A stretch of 64,000 nt of DNA from Actinomyces slackii (GTDB lineage: Bacteria; Actinomycetota; Actinomycetes; Actinomycetales; Actinomycetaceae), in assembly GCF_900637295.1 (NCBI RefSeq), contig NZ_LR134363.1, positions 3,100,001-3,164,000 of the forward strand, written 5' to 3'. A program made the position numbers and the translations under genes. Numbering within the stretch: position 1 is the first letter of the stretch; the number at the start of each line of letters is the position of its first letter. Below the pieces are notes generated by a model. It worked only from the letters and a program-made list of their open reading frames with translations, ran no database searches and had not been told where the DNA came from. Positions 49,401-62,229 of the stretch are shown here, piece after piece.

Positions 49401-50965
49401 GGCAGGAGCATAGCGGTCTGGCCGAACAGATCGATCACGGCCTGCGGCAGGATGCCCAGCACCACAGTGACCACAGCCGCCAGCAGGACGGCCACGCTCA
49501 CCATGCCCTGGCTGTCGACGACGGCGACCTCCTCACCCTTGGGGGCGTGGAAGAGCATGAGGACGATCAGGCGCATGTAGAAGAAGGCGGTGGCCGCCGA
49601 GCAGGCCACGGCCAGGATCACCAGCCAGGTCGCCCCGCCGGTGACTCCGGAGACGAAGAGCTGGAACTTGGCGGTGAAGCCCGCGGTCAGCGGGATGCCG
49701 GCGAAGGACAGCAGGAACACCGTCATGGCCCCGGCCGCCCAGGGGCTGCGCCGTCCCAGGCCCTTGAAGGCCTCCAGGTCATTGGCCTCCCCGCCCACGG
49801 CCCCCTCGTGGCGCGAGCGCACCAGGGAGATGAGGCCGAAGGCCCCCACCGTGGAGACCCCGTAGGTCAGGGCGTAGAAGGTCAGGGAGGCGATGCCGAC
49901 CCGGTTGTAGGCGATGATGCCGATGAGCATGAAGCCCGCGTGGGCGATCGCCGAGTAGGCGAGCATGCGCTTGACATCCTTCTGGACGATCCCCGCCACC
50001 GTGCCCAGGACCATGGTGGCGATGGCCACGCCCCACAGGAAGGGGGCCAGGTCCCAGCCCATGAGCCCGGCGGCCTCGTAGTGGAAGCGCACGAGTGCGA
50101 AGAAGGCCGCCGCCTTGACCCCGGCGGCCATGAAGCCCGTCACCGGGGTGGGAGCCCCCTGGTAGACATCCGGGCTCCAGGCGTGGAAGGGCACGGCGCC
50201 CACCTTGAACAGCAGCCCGACGGTCACCAGGGCCAGACCCCCCAGGGCCAGCAGGTCGGCGCCCACGACCTGCCCGCGCAGCGCCTGGGCGATCGAGGCG
50301 TAGTCCACCGCGCCGCTCAGGCCGTAGAGGAGGGCGGCGCCCATGAGGAGGAAGGCGGAGGCGAAGGCCCCCAGGACGAAGTACTTCAGGGCCGCCTCCT
50401 GGCTGAGCAGGCGCCGGTGACGGGCGGTGGCGGCCATGATGTAGAGCGGCAGCGAGACCAGCTCGAGGATGACGAACAGGGCGATGAGGTTGTTGACGGC
50501 CCCGAAGAGCATCATCCCGCCCAGGGAGAACAGGGCCAGGGGGAAGACCTCGGTGGTGGTCCAGCCGGCGTGCAGGGACTCGGCCTCCTCGGCGCTGCCG
50601 GGACGGTCGGCGCTCTGGGCGGCGAAGGCCCCGTCGCCGACGGCGGTGCGGTCGGCCATGACCAGGACCGCCAGGAACCCGATCACCAGCAGCACGCCCT
50701 GGGCGGCGATGGCGAAGGGGTCCTCAACCAGGCCCGGGGCGATATTCGGCGGCCAGGGCTGGTTGGGGCCGGGCATGGCGTCCCAGCGCCGGTAGAGGGC
50801 GAATCCGGAGCCCGCGATCGCCGCCACTCCCAGCAGCACCTGGGTGAAATGGCGAGAGGGGCGAGAGACGAGGGCCTCCACCAGGACGCCCAGGACGGCG
50901 CCCACAAGCACGATGAGGGCCGGGGTCAGAGCGGCCCAGTTGATGATCGGCTGCGTGAAGCTCAC
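49397..50965 (-). CDS. nuoN: NADH-quinone oxidoreductase subunit N
   Basis: A 522-residue antiporter-like proton-pumping subunit with about 14 helices. Conserved charged residues lie in the helix VILELVSLPLYIMAAT and in GALFKVGAVPFHAWSPDVY-type sequence (GLLFKVGAVPFHAWSPDVY). It starts MSFTQPIINWAAL. ATG 50965 overlaps nuoM's stop (ATGA). Confidence 0.95.
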   Translation of the reverse strand: MSFTQPIINWAALTPALIVLVGAVLGVLVEALVSRPSRHFTQVLLGVAAIAGSGFALYRRWDAMPGPNQPWPPNIAPGLVEDPFAIAAQGVLLVIGFLAVLVMADRTAVGDGAFAAQSADRPGSAEEAESLHAGWTTTEVFPLALFSLGGMMLFGAVNNLIALFVILELVSLPLYIMAATARHRRLLSQEAALKYFVLGAFASAFLLMGAALLYGLSGAVDYASIAQALRGQVVGADLLALGGLALVTVGLLFKVGAVPFHAWSPDVYQGAPTPVTGFMAAGVKAAAFFALVRFHYEAAGLMGWDLAPFLWGVAIATMVLGTVAGIVQKDVKRMLAYSAIAHAGFMLIGIIAYNRVGIASLTFYALTYGVSTVGAFGLISLVRSRHEGAVGGEANDLEAFKGLGRRSPWAAGAMTVFLLSFAGIPLTAGFTAKFQLFVSGVTGGATWLVILAVACSAATAFFYMRLIVLMLFHAPKGEEVAVVDSQGMVSVAVLLAAVVTVVLGILPQAVIDLFGQTAMLLP

Positions 50966-52539
50966 TTGGTGATCCCTTCCGTTGCGGAGGAGGCGCTGGT
51001 GGCCGCGTCACCGGCGGCCTGCCGGCTCACGGTGGTGGAGACCTGCTCGGCGACCCCGTCCAGGGTGCTGGTCAGGACCGCTGGGGCCAGCCCCAGGGCG
51101 AGCATGGCGGCGATGACCGGGACCAGCACCAGCTTCTCGCGGCCCTCAAGATCGGGGGTGCCCGTGCGGCTGGGGTCGGGGGCCCCGGTGAAGACCCTCT
51201 GGTAGGGCACCAGGACGTAGACGGCGGCGATGACCACCCCGGCCAGGGCGACGCCGCCCAGCGCCGTGGAGACCGAGAAGGTGCCGGTGAGCACCATCCA
51301 CTCCGGCACGAAGCCCGAGAGCCCGGGCAGGGCGATGGAGGCCAGGCCCGAGACGAGGAAGGTCCCGGCCACCAGCGGGGTGACGCGGGCCATGCCGCCC
51401 AGCTCGGAGATGAGGACGGTGCCGGTGCGCCGGGCCAGGAAGCCGGTGACAAGGTAGAGCCCGGCGATGGACAGGCCGTGGGCCACCATGTAGACCATGG
51501 CGCCGTTGGCCGCCACCTGACTGCCCACGAAGATCCCCAGCACCATGAATCCGAAGTGGCTGATGGAGGTGTAGGAGATGAGGCGGTAGAGGTGATCCTG
51601 GGCGATGGCCACCAGTCCCCCGTAGATGATGGAGACGGCGGCCAGCACGAGGATGACGGGAGCCGCCCACCTGGATGCCTCCGGGAAGAGCGGCAGGACC
51701 AGGGCGATCATCCCGTAGGTGCCGATCTTGTCCAGGACTCCGATGAGCAGCACGGAGGTGCCCGGGGTGGCCTGCTCGGCGGTGTCGGGCAGCCAGGTGT
51801 GCACCGGGACCATGGGGGCCTTGATGGCGAAGGCGAGGAAGAAGCTGAGGAAGATCCAGCGGGCGGCGCCCTGGGAGACCTGGAGGTTGGCGGCGACGTC
51901 GGAGATGAGGAGGCTGGGGCCGCCGGCGATGCCCGTGGTCGGGTCGGGGGCCGGGATGCTGTTGACCATGAGGGCCACGACCCCCACGAGCATGACGAGC
52001 CCGCCGGCCAGGGAGTACAGGAGGAACTTCAGTGCCGCGCGGCGCCGGCCCGGGCCCCCGAAGGTTCCGATGAGGAAGTAGACCGGCAGGAGCATCGCCT
52101 CGAAGCAGACGTAGAACAGGAAGATGTCCCGCGCCGCGAAGATGACGACGATGAAGGCCTCCAGGCACAGCACCAGGCCGGTGAACCGCGCCTGGCGGTC
52201 GGCGGGGACGTCCCCCCAGGAGGCCAGCAGCACGATGGGGGTCAGGAAGGCCCCCAGCAGGAGCATGGCCAGGCCCAGGCCGTCGACGCCCAGCGCCCAG
52301 TGGGCGCCCAGGGCGGGGATCCACTGGCGGGTCTCGGCCATCTGAACGGTGGAGGCCTGGGAGGCGTCGAAGAGGGTGAGGACCCGGATGCCCAGGCCCA
52401 GGACTCCCAGGGAGACCAGCAGCCCGAGGGGGCGGGCGAGCCGTCCCAGTGGGGGCACGGCCCACAGCAGGAGCGCCCCTGCCAGGGGCAGGAGGGCCAT
52501 CAGGCTCAGGAGGGGCTGCGGTGCGGAAATGGTCTGCAT
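50962..52539 (-). CDS. nuoM: NADH-quinone oxidoreductase subunit M
   Basis: A 525-residue antiporter-like subunit. Seen: LGVDGLGLAMLLLGAFLTP, FYVCFEAMLLPVYFLIG with the key Glu, KAPMVPVHTWLPDTAEQATP with the pumping Lys, and FMVLGIFVGSQVA. Start ATG 52539 lies 13 bp after nuoL; the in-frame upstream extension to 52944 lies inside nuoL and is rejected. Confidence 0.95.
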   Translation of the reverse strand: MQTISAPQPLLSLMALLPLAGALLLWAVPPLGRLARPLGLLVSLGVLGLGIRVLTLFDASQASTVQMAETRQWIPALGAHWALGVDGLGLAMLLLGAFLTPIVLLASWGDVPADRQARFTGLVLCLEAFIVVIFAARDIFLFYVCFEAMLLPVYFLIGTFGGPGRRRAALKFLLYSLAGGLVMLVGVVALMVNSIPAPDPTTGIAGGPSLLISDVAANLQVSQGAARWIFLSFFLAFAIKAPMVPVHTWLPDTAEQATPGTSVLLIGVLDKIGTYGMIALVLPLFPEASRWAAPVILVLAAVSIIYGGLVAIAQDHLYRLISYTSISHFGFMVLGIFVGSQVAANGAMVYMVAHGLSIAGLYLVTGFLARRTGTVLISELGGMARVTPLVAGTFLVSGLASIALPGLSGFVPEWMVLTGTFSVSTALGGVALAGVVIAAVYVLVPYQRVFTGAPDPSRTGTPDLEGREKLVLVPVIAAMLALGLAPAVLTSTLDGVAEQVSTTVSRQAAGDAATSASSATEGITK

Positions 52540-52552
52540 GTGTCGTGTCCTC

Positions 52553-54610
<2,058 letters not shown>

Positions 54611-54617
54611 GGTCCTC

Positions 54618-54923
54618 TCAGTTCTTGAGCAGGTTCTCGTCGTCGACCGACGTGGACCTGCGGGTGCGGAAGATGGACACGACGATGCTCAGCCCCACCA
54701 CGACCTCGGCGGCGGCGACCACCATGACGAAGAAGGCGAAGACCTGACCGGTCAGATCGCCGTGGAGGCGGGAGAAGGTCACCAGGACGAGGTTGACGGC
54801 GTTGAGCATGAGCTCGACCCCCATCAGCTCGATGAGGGCGTTGCGGCGCAGGAGCACGGTCAGCGCCCCCAGGGTGAACAGGACCGCGGCCAGGACGACG
54901 TAGGCGGTGATGGGCAGACTCAC
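54618..54923 (-). CDS. nuoK: NADH-quinone oxidoreductase subunit K
   Basis: A 101-residue three-helix subunit with the conserved Glu residues in [19 protein letters not shown] and [17 protein letters not shown]. Start ATG 54923 overlaps the nuoJ stop. Confidence 0.95.
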   Translation of the reverse strand: MSLPITAYVVLAAVLFTLGALTVLLRRNALIELMGVELMLNAVNLVLVTFSRLHGDLTGQVFAFFVMVVAAAEVVVGLSIVVSIFRTRRSTSVDDENLLKN

Positions 54924-55909
54924 TGGCCCTCCTCCTCATTCTTCTGCGCGGCGCCGTCCTGGGGACGGTCCTTCGCGGTGGGCTGGGCCACCCGGGGGGC
55001 ACGGGCACCGGGCATGGAGGCCATGCCGGAGAGCCCGACGGCGCCGTCCTCGCGGGCGATGATCTCGCCGGAGCGCTGGGCGGCGCCCATCTCCGGGGAG
55101 GCCTCGGACAGCTCCAGGCCCTGGCCGCGGGCGCGCAGCACCCGCGGGATGGACTCCTCGACCACCTGCCCCTGGGCGTCCAGGGCGGGGGCGGCGGCGG
55201 TGTTGGTCGAGGCGTAGACGCCGGGCATGGGCTTCTGCCCGGGGTGGGCGCCGGTGGCGGCGTAGTCGCGCATCTTGTCCTCGGCGATCTGCCCCTGGCT
55301 GCGCTTGGCGCGGATGCGCTGGCGGTGGGTCAGCGTCAGGGCGCCGACGGCGGCGACCACCAGCAGCAGGGCGGTCAGCTCCATGGTCACCACGTGTGTT
55401 CCGAAGAGCACCTCGGCCAGACGGTCGGGGGTGGCGGCATCCCCTCCGGCCAGGCCCTGGGCCTGGGGCCAGGCGGTGCGCCAGACGATGGCGGCCAGGA
55501 GCCCGGCCAGGCCCAGGCCCAGCAGGGCGATGATGGGGCGCTGGATGCGGGAGGTGGTCCCGCCCATGGGCTCCTCCCCGCCGACGCCCACGAGCATGAC
55601 GACGAAGAGCACGAGGGTCATGACGGCCCCGGTGTAGACGACGATCTGGGTGATGCCCAGGAAGGGGGCGCTGTTGGCGATGTAGAGGACCGCCAGGCTG
55701 ATCATGATGCCGATCATGTTGACGGCGGCGCTCACGGCGCGCTTGGCGGTGAGCACCCCCAGGCCGCAGGCCACGGTGATGAGGGCGACGGCGATGAAGA
55801 GCACCACCTCCCCGGTGGCCATCCGCCCCGGATCGCCGGTGCCGCCCGCGGCTGCGGGCAGCGACGCCGATCCGGCGAGCTGGGCGATCGCTGCGCTTGC
55901 GGCGCTCAT
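54920..55909 (-). CDS. nuoJ: NADH-quinone oxidoreductase subunit J with a long C-terminal tail
   Basis: A 329-residue subunit. Five helices run from [19 protein letters not shown] through [19 protein letters not shown] to the helix before the tail [19 protein letters not shown]. Typical NuoJ is 170-280 residues; the extra 130 are polar and disordered and end [15 protein letters not shown] 55909 overlaps the nuoI stop. The 30-residue N-terminal stretch before the first helix is Ala/Gly-rich. Confidence 0.93.
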   Translation of the reverse strand: MSAASAAIAQLAGSASLPAAAGGTGDPGRMATGEVVLFIAVALITVACGLGVLTAKRAVSAAVNMIGIMISLAVLYIANSAPFLGITQIVVYTGAVMTLVLFVVMLVGVGGEEPMGGTTSRIQRPIIALLGLGLAGLLAAIVWRTAWPQAQGLAGGDAATPDRLAEVLFGTHVVTMELTALLLVVAAVGALTLTHRQRIRAKRSQGQIAEDKMRDYAATGAHPGQKPMPGVYASTNTAAAPALDAQGQVVEESIPRVLRARGQGLELSEASPEMGAAQRSGEIIAREDGAVGLSGMASMPGARAPRVAQPTAKDRPQDGAAQKNEEEGQ

Positions 55910-56607
55910 CGCAGGGCCTCCTTCATCGCGGGGTCCTCCGGGCCGGGGACGGGCTGGGCGGTGGACAGGCTGGGGTCCTCGGGGCGGTGGGCGCGCACCC
56001 AGTCGATCTGCTCCTGGGTGGGGCCGGTGACGGCGCCGCGGTAGTAGTCGCCGTCCTCGGTGCCGGCCACCATGGGGTGGGGGGACTCCAGTCCGCCTGC
56101 GGGCACGGGGGCCAGCAGGTCCTCCTTCTCGTAGATGAGGCCGGTGCGGGTGGGGCCGACCAGCTCGTCGAAGTCGGTGGACATGGTCAGGGCCCGAGTG
56201 GGGCAGGCCTCGATGCACAGTCCGCAGAAGATGCAGCGCAGGTAGTTGATCTGGTAGACGCGGCCGTAGCGCTCGCCGGGCGAGTACTGCTGGCCGGGCT
56301 CGTTGGAGGCGGCCTCGACGTAGATGGCGTCGGCCGGGCAGGCCCAGGCGCACAGCTCGCAGCCGATGCACTTCTCCAGGCCGTCCTCGTAGCGATTGAG
56401 GCGGTGGCGCCCGTGGTAGCGGGGCATGACCTGGGCCGGCTCGAAGGGGTACTGCTCAGTGACCACCGGGCGGAACATCGAGGAGATGGTCACCCCGTAG
56501 CCGGCCACCGGGGCGAAGAGGGCCGCCAGTCCCCGGGCGGGGGCGTCGCGCAGCCAGGCCTCGTGGTCGGAGTCGGGCCGGGTGGGCTGATCGGGCTGGT
56601 CAGTCAT
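55906..56607 (-). CDS. nuoI: NADH-quinone oxidoreductase subunit I
   Basis: A 233-residue iron-sulfur subunit. Two 4Fe-4S clusters are bound by Cys 80, 83, 86, 90 ([12 protein letters not shown] with Cys135) and Cys 125, 128, 131, 135 ([12 protein letters not shown]). Together they carry electrons toward the quinone site (clusters N6a and N6b). It overlaps the end of nuoH by 8 bp. Confidence 0.96.
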   Translation of the reverse strand: MTDQPDQPTRPDSDHEAWLRDAPARGLAALFAPVAGYGVTISSMFRPVVTEQYPFEPAQVMPRYHGRHRLNRYEDGLEKCIGCELCAWACPADAIYVEAASNEPGQQYSPGERYGRVYQINYLRCIFCGLCIEACPTRALTMSTDFDELVGPTRTGLIYEKEDLLAPVPAGGLESPHPMVAGTEDGDYYRGAVTGPTQEQIDWVRAHRPEDPSLSTAQPVPGPEDPAMKEALR

Positions 56608-58105
56608 CGTTTCCCTCCTGGGGGTCGGCCTCCATGCCGAGGGCGAGTGAGGGCAGGGCGGAGGCGCCGTCCCGAGGCGCCTGGCCCTGCGGGGCGTCGT
56701 CCGGCTCAGCGGTCGCCGTCAGAGCCTCCTGAGCATCGTGAGCATCCTGTGCGGCCTCGGCGCGCCGGGCGCGGGGCGAGGGCGGCAGCGACTCCCCGGG
56801 CAGCGGGGGCACGGGGAATCCGCCGGCGTGGGCGAGGAGCTCCTCGCCGGGGGCGGTGATCTCGTCGTCCCAGTCCTCGTCGTCGTCATCCCCGTAGGCG
56901 CCGCGGGCCAGGGCCTCTTCCTCCTCGCGCTCCTGCATCCAGGTCACGATGTAGAGCACGGCCATGGCGATGACGAACACGATGGCGATGCCCACCAGCA
57001 GCGACTGGACGGGGATGTCGGAGAAGGTGCGGATGGCCTGGACGATGGCCACCAGGACGAACCAGGCCAGGGCCACGGGGATGAGCAGCTTCCAGCCGAG
57101 CTTCATGAAGTGGTCGTAGCGGATGCGCACCAGGGTGCCGCGGGTCCAGACCATGAAGAACATGACCATCCAGACCTTGATGATGAACCACAGCATGGGC
57201 CACCATCCGGAGTTGGCCCCCTCCCACAGGGCGGTGGGGATGAAGGAGCGCCAGCCGCCCAGGAAGAGGGTGACGCAGACGGCCGAGACGTTGAACATGT
57301 TGATGTACTCGGCCAGGAAGTACCAGGCGAACTTCATCGAGGAGTACTCCACCATGTGCCCGGCCACGAGCTCGCCCTCGGCCTCGGGCAGGTCGAAGGG
57401 CAGGCGGTTGACCTCCCCGACCATGGAGATGACGTAGATGATGAAGGAGGGGATCATGGCCACGGCCCACCACATGCGCTCCTGGGCGCTGACGATGCCG
57501 GAGGTGGACATGGTCCCCGAGGCCAGGAAGACCGTGAGAATGGACAGGCTCATGGCCAGCTCGTAGGAGATGACCTGGGCGGCGCTGCGCACGGCCCCCA
57601 GCAGCGGGTAGGTGGAGTGGGAGGACCAGCCGCCCAGGATGATGCCGTAGACCCCGAAGGCCGTGATGGCCAGGATGTAGAGCACGGCCACGGGGAAGTC
57701 GGTCAGCTGCAGGGGGGTGACCCGCCCGAAGATGGTGACCTCGGGCCCGAAGGGGATGACGGCGTAGACCATGAAGGCGCTGAAGGCCGCGATGATCGGG
57801 GCCAGGATGTAGACGAGCTTCTCGGCTCCCTTGAGCCAGAAGTCCTCCTTGAGGATGAGCTTGCCGGCGTCGGCGACGGCCTGGAGCAGGCCCAGGGGGC
57901 CGTTGACATTGGGGCCCAGGCGGGTCTGCATGCGCGCCAGTCCGCGCCGCTCGACCCACAGGACCATGATGACGCTGACGATGAGGAAGCCGGCGATGAA
58001 TCCGGCCTTCATGAGGGTCAGCCACCAGGTCTCCTGGGAGAAGTCGGCGGTCACGCCTCCGGAGCCTCCCACGGTGGTGGCGGCCAGGATCTGGGTGGCG
58101 GTCAT
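56600..58105 (-). CDS. nuoH: NADH-quinone oxidoreductase subunit H with an acidic C-terminal extension
   Basis: A 501-residue membrane subunit forming the quinone-binding cavity. Conserved: [39 protein letters not shown], and the Glu-rich loop [21 protein letters not shown]. Family members have 320-420 residues. Here the last 110 residues are acidic and disordered ([10 protein letters not shown], then Pro/Ala-rich to the end). ATG 58105 overlaps nuoG's stop. Confidence 0.95.
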   Translation of the reverse strand: MTATQILAATTVGGSGGVTADFSQETWWLTLMKAGFIAGFLIVSVIMVLWVERRGLARMQTRLGPNVNGPLGLLQAVADAGKLILKEDFWLKGAEKLVYILAPIIAAFSAFMVYAVIPFGPEVTIFGRVTPLQLTDFPVAVLYILAITAFGVYGIILGGWSSHSTYPLLGAVRSAAQVISYELAMSLSILTVFLASGTMSTSGIVSAQERMWWAVAMIPSFIIYVISMVGEVNRLPFDLPEAEGELVAGHMVEYSSMKFAWYFLAEYINMFNVSAVCVTLFLGGWRSFIPTALWEGANSGWWPMLWFIIKVWMVMFFMVWTRGTLVRIRYDHFMKLGWKLLIPVALAWFVLVAIVQAIRTFSDIPVQSLLVGIAIVFVIAMAVLYIVTWMQEREEEEALARGAYGDDDDEDWDDEITAPGEELLAHAGGFPVPPLPGESLPPSPRARRAEAAQDAHDAQEALTATAEPDDAPQGQAPRDGASALPSLALGMEADPQEGNDD

Positions 58106-60861
58106 CGGAGCACCTCCGCGGGGGTCGGGGAACTGGTTGGCCCTGCCGCCGCGACCCTCACCGGCGAGCCGTGGCCGGCATCCAGGGTCTGGTGAACCGT
58201 GGATCCCTGGGAGCACTCGGGGAGCCAGACGGCGCCGTCGGCCACGCCGCCCACGACGGCCGGCAGGGTGATGGTTCCCGCCGCGGTGGTGACGTCCACG
58301 GGGGCGCCGGGGGTCAGGGACAGGCGCGCGGCGATATCGGCGCCCACATGGGCCACGGGCCGCAGGGCGGTGGCGGCCAGGAAGGGCTCGCCGTCCTGGA
58401 GGCGCCCGGCGTCCAGCATGGGCTTGTGGGTGGCCAGGACCGCGGGCACGCCCGGGGCCTCGTCCTGGGAGTCCTGGGGGTCGGCGACGCCGGAGGCGTC
58501 GATGGCGGGGCGGGGGCCGTCCCACAGGCCCAGGGCCTCGATCTGGGAGTGCAGGACCTCGAGGTCGTCCACGCCCAGGTCATGGCCCATCTCCGCGGCC
58601 AGCATGCCCAGGGCCTGGCGGTCGGTGCGGGACCGGGAGACGTGGGCCTGGCCGAAGGGCCGCACCCGGCCCTCCCAGTTGACGAAGGTGCCGTTCTTCT
58701 CCACCGCGGGGGCCACGGGAAGGACGACGTCGGCGTGCTCGCCGGCCTCGGATCGCCGCACCTCGAGCTGGACCAGGAAGCCGGCCGAGCCCAGGGCGGT
58801 GCGCGCCAGGCCCGGGTCGGGGAAGTCGCGCAGGTCGATGCCGCCGATGACGGCGCCGCCGAGCTCGCCCTCGGCCAGGGCGGTAAGGATGGCGGTGGCG
58901 TCCCGGCCCGCGGCACTGGGCAGGTGCTGGCTGGGGGGCAGGCCCCAGGCGCTCTCGACCTGCGCGCGGGCCTCGGCCTGGTCCACGGGGCGGCCGCCGG
59001 GCAGCAGGCCCGGCAGCAGGCCGGCCTCGATGCCTCCGCGCTCTCCGGCGCGGCGCGGCACCCAGGCCAGGCGGGCGCCGGTGGCGGCGGCCAGGGCGTC
59101 GATGACGGCCAGCAGCCCGGGCACGGCGGCGGCCCGCTCCCCCACCAGGATGGTGGCCCCGGGCGCCCCCAGGGCCTCGACCAGCTCGGGGTGGGTCTTG
59201 GGCAGGACCGCCAGGGCGCGGGCCTCCTGGCCGGGGGCGGTCAGGATGGTCTGGGCGGAGAGCTTGCGGCTGCCGGCGGTCAGGCGGGCGGTCAGGCTGG
59301 CGACGCTCACGCCCCCGGCCAGCACCCCCTTGCGCAGGCGCAGGAAGAGGGAGCCGCACTCGTCCTCGGGCTCCAAGGCCACCAGGAGGACCTGCCCGGC
59401 CCTCTCCAGGGAGCGGTAGGTCACCGCGCCCAGGCCGGTGCCGGCGACCCGCTTGGCCAGGAAGGAGTCCTCCTCGGCGCTGTGGTGGCGCACGCGCTGG
59501 TCGATGTCATTGGTGCCCAGCACGGTGCGGGCGAATCGCGACCAGGCCCAGGCGTCCTCCAGGGTCAGGCGCCCGCCGGGCAGCAGGCCCACACCGCCGT
59601 CGCCCGCGGCCCGGGCCAGGCCCGTGGCGGCCACGTCCAGGGCGTCGGACCAGCTGGTGGGCACCAGCTCGCCGGTGTCCTCATCGCGCACCAGGGGCGT
59701 GGTCAGGCGGTCCTCCAGGCTGGACCAGGGGAAGGCGAAGCGGTCCTTGTCGGTGATCCACTCCTCGTTGACCTCCGGGTCGTTGCCGGCCAGGCGGCGC
59801 AGCACGGTGCCGCGGCGCATGTCCACGCGGATGGCCGATCCCGATGCGTCGTGCTCGGTGACCGAGTCGGTGGAGACCAGGTCCATGGGCCGGGCGCGGA
59901 AGCGGTAGCGGGCGCTGGTCAGCGCCCCCACCGGGCAGATCTGGATGATGTTGCCCGAGAAGTAGGAGGCGAAGGGGCGCCCGGAGACATCCAGGTCCGC
60001 CCGTCCGGCCTCGATGCCCGGGCCTGCGGCCGCGCCTGAGACCACGCCGGGGTCGCCCCCGGGGCCGGCCAGGCCTGCCGCGGCGCTCAGGCCGTGCTCC
60101 CCGCGGATGGTGGACAGGGCCGGGTCGCCGGTGGAGTCGGCCTCGTAGAAGTCCAGCACCTGGGTGTCGAAGCGCCCGATCTGCTCGGAGTACAGGCCGC
60201 CGGAGTGCTCGGGGACGCCGTCCATGTCCGCGGGCGGGTGGCCTCCGCCGCGCCCCTGAAGGGCGATGAAGGGGTCGCCGGGGATCTGGTCGGCGAAGCG
60301 GACGCAGCGCTGGCACAGGATGCAGCGGTCGCGGTCCAGCAGCACATTGCTGGTCAGGCGCAGGGGCTTGGGGAAGGTGCGCTTGACGTCGGTGAAGCGG
60401 GTGGCGGACTGGGCGCCGGAGGCCATGAGCTCCAGGGCCTGGTTCTGCAGGGGGCACTCCCCGCCCTTGTCGCAGACCGGGCAGTCCAGGGGGTGGTTGA
60501 CCAGGAGGAACTCCATGGTGCCGGCCTGGGCCTTGGCGGCGACCTCGCTGGTGGCCTGGGTGGAGATCTCCATGCCCTCCATCGCGGTCATGGCGCAGGA
60601 GGGCTGGGGCTTGGGCATGGGGCGCACGACGCCGTCGCGCCCGGGCATGGCCACCTCCACCAGGCACTGGCGGCAGTTGGCCGAGGGCGCCAGGAGGGGG
60701 TGGTCGCAGAAGCGGGGGATGCGCACGCCCACCTGCTCGGCGGCGCGGATGAGCAGAGTGCCCTTCTCCACGCTCACGGGCTGGCCGTCGATGGTCATGG
60801 AGACCATCTCGACGGGGGGCTCGGCGGGGGCCGCGGGCTTGGCCGTGGTCGTCTCGGTCAT
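58102..60861 (-). CDS. nuoG: NADH-quinone oxidoreductase subunit G
   Basis: A 919-residue subunit. The N terminus has a 2Fe-2S site with Cys 52, 63, 66 and 89; a 4Fe-4S site with His123, Cys 127, 130 and 136; and a 4Fe-4S site with Cys 180, 183, 186 and a fourth in IIQICPVGALTS. The rest is a molybdopterin-oxidoreductase-like domain without metal. The extra CxxC...C cluster (N7) is not evident at the domain start. nuoF lies 3 bp upstream. Confidence 0.96.
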   Translation of the reverse strand: MTETTTAKPAAPAEPPVEMVSMTIDGQPVSVEKGTLLIRAAEQVGVRIPRFCDHPLLAPSANCRQCLVEVAMPGRDGVVRPMPKPQPSCAMTAMEGMEISTQATSEVAAKAQAGTMEFLLVNHPLDCPVCDKGGECPLQNQALELMASGAQSATRFTDVKRTFPKPLRLTSNVLLDRDRCILCQRCVRFADQIPGDPFIALQGRGGGHPPADMDGVPEHSGGLYSEQIGRFDTQVLDFYEADSTGDPALSTIRGEHGLSAAAGLAGPGGDPGVVSGAAAGPGIEAGRADLDVSGRPFASYFSGNIIQICPVGALTSARYRFRARPMDLVSTDSVTEHDASGSAIRVDMRRGTVLRRLAGNDPEVNEEWITDKDRFAFPWSSLEDRLTTPLVRDEDTGELVPTSWSDALDVAATGLARAAGDGGVGLLPGGRLTLEDAWAWSRFARTVLGTNDIDQRVRHHSAEEDSFLAKRVAGTGLGAVTYRSLERAGQVLLVALEPEDECGSLFLRLRKGVLAGGVSVASLTARLTAGSRKLSAQTILTAPGQEARALAVLPKTHPELVEALGAPGATILVGERAAAVPGLLAVIDALAAATGARLAWVPRRAGERGGIEAGLLPGLLPGGRPVDQAEARAQVESAWGLPPSQHLPSAAGRDATAILTALAEGELGGAVIGGIDLRDFPDPGLARTALGSAGFLVQLEVRRSEAGEHADVVLPVAPAVEKNGTFVNWEGRVRPFGQAHVSRSRTDRQALGMLAAEMGHDLGVDDLEVLHSQIEALGLWDGPRPAIDASGVADPQDSQDEAPGVPAVLATHKPMLDAGRLQDGEPFLAATALRPVAHVGADIAARLSLTPGAPVDVTTAAGTITLPAVVGGVADGAVWLPECSQGSTVHQTLDAGHGSPVRVAAAGPTSSPTPAEVLR

Positions 60862-60864
60862 GGC

Positions 60865-62229
60865 TCACCGTGCCTTTGCGATGGAGGAGGCGGCGTAGGG
60901 GAAGAGCTCCCAGGCGGGCGTGGTGCAGCCGGCCTCGAACTCGGTGCGGAAGCGCTGGATGCCGGTGAGCACCGGGGTGGCTGCGGCGTCGCCCAGGGCG
61001 CAGAAGGAGCGCCCGGCGATATTGGAGGCGATGTCCTCGAGCTTCTCGACGTCGCCGGGCAGGCCCCGGCCCGCCTCCAGGCGCAGCATGATCTGACGCA
61101 TCCAGTAGGTGCCCTCGCGGCAGGGGGTGCACTTGCCGCAGGACTCGTGCTGGTAGAACTCGGTCCAGCGGGTGACCACGCGCACCGCCGAGACGGTCTC
61201 GTCGAAGACCTGCAGGGCGCGGGTGCCCAGCATGGAACCAGCGCCGGCGACCGATTCGTAGTCCAGGGGGACGTCGAGCTCCTCGGGCCCGAAGATCGGG
61301 GTGGAGGAGCCCCCCGGCACCCAGAACTTCAGCTCGTGGCCGGGGCGGATGCCGCCGGAGAGCTCGATGAGCTCGCGCATGGTGATGCCGAAGGGGGCCT
61401 CGTACTGGCCGGGGTGGGCCACGTGCCCGGACACGGAGAAGATGCCGTGACCCTTGGACTTCTCGGTGCCCATGGCGGCGTACCACTGGGCGCCGCGGTC
61501 CACGATGGCGGGCACCGAGGCGATGGTCTCGACGTTGTTGACCACGGTGGGCCGGGCGTAGAGGCCCGCCACGGCCGGGAAGGGCGGCTTGAGGCGGGGG
61601 TGGCCGCGTCGCCCCTCCAGGGAGTCCAGCAGCGCGGTCTCCTCACCGCAGATGTAGGCCCCGGCGCCGGCGTGGGCGGTGATGCGCAGCGGCTGGTCGC
61701 CGTCGAGCCCGAATCCGGTGTCCAGCTCCCCGGACTCGGTGGCCTCGCGCACGGCCGCCAGGAGCCGGCGGTAGACGTGGGAGACCTCCCCGCGCAGGTA
61801 GACGAAGGCGTGGTCGCAGCCGATGGCGCGCGAGGTGATGGCCACGCCCTCGATGAGGGAGTGGGGGTTGGCCAGGATGGTGGGGATGTCCTTGCAGGTG
61901 CCCGGCTCGGACTCGTCGGCGTTGACCACCAGGTAGCGGGGCAGGCCGTCGGGAGGGGGAAGGAAGGACCACTTCAGCCCGGTGGGGAAGCCCGCGCCTC
62001 CCCTGCCGCGCAGCCCGGAGTCCTTGACCAGGGTCACCAGCTCCTCGGGGCTCATGGTCTTGGCGCGCGCCAGGCCGCGGTAGCCGCCGTGGGCGCGGTA
62101 GGTCTCCATGCTCCAGGAGCGCTGGGCGTCCCAGATGTCGGTCAGCACCGGGGTCAGGGTGCCCGACTCGGTGTAGGAGGGGCCCTGGGGCCCCTGGGAC
62201 TCAGCGGCCTGGCTGGTCTCAGCGCTCAC
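60865..62229 (-). CDS. nuoF: NADH-quinone oxidoreductase subunit F
   Basis: A 454-residue NADH-binding subunit. FMN/NADH are bound by GLRGRGGAGFPTGLKW (residues 72-87) and AGAYICGEETALLDSLEG. A 4Fe-4S site (N3) uses SCGKCTPCREGTYWM and the later Cys in SFCALGDAA. It forms the dehydrogenase arm with NuoE and NuoG. Confidence 0.97.
   Translation of the reverse strand: MSAETSQAAESQGPQGPSYTESGTLTPVLTDIWDAQRSWSMETYRAHGGYRGLARAKTMSPEELVTLVKDSGLRGRGGAGFPTGLKWSFLPPPDGLPRYLVVNADESEPGTCKDIPTILANPHSLIEGVAITSRAIGCDHAFVYLRGEVSHVYRRLLAAVREATESGELDTGFGLDGDQPLRITAHAGAGAYICGEETALLDSLEGRRGHPRLKPPFPAVAGLYARPTVVNNVETIASVPAIVDRGAQWYAAMGTEKSKGHGIFSVSGHVAHPGQYEAPFGITMRELIELSGGIRPGHELKFWVPGGSSTPIFGPEELDVPLDYESVAGAGSMLGTRALQVFDETVSAVRVVTRWTEFYQHESCGKCTPCREGTYWMRQIMLRLEAGRGLPGDVEKLEDIASNIAGRSFCALGDAAATPVLTGIQRFRTEFEAGCTTPAWELFPYAASSIAKAR

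Noticed and set aside
49382-51205. Long plus-strand frame opposite nuoN
   Set aside because: Shadow of the high-G+C nuo coding frame, rich in Gly, Gln and His; no start signal.
58171-60039. Long plus-strand frame opposite nuoG
   Set aside because: Antisense shadow; the minus strand encodes all NuoG iron-sulfur motifs.
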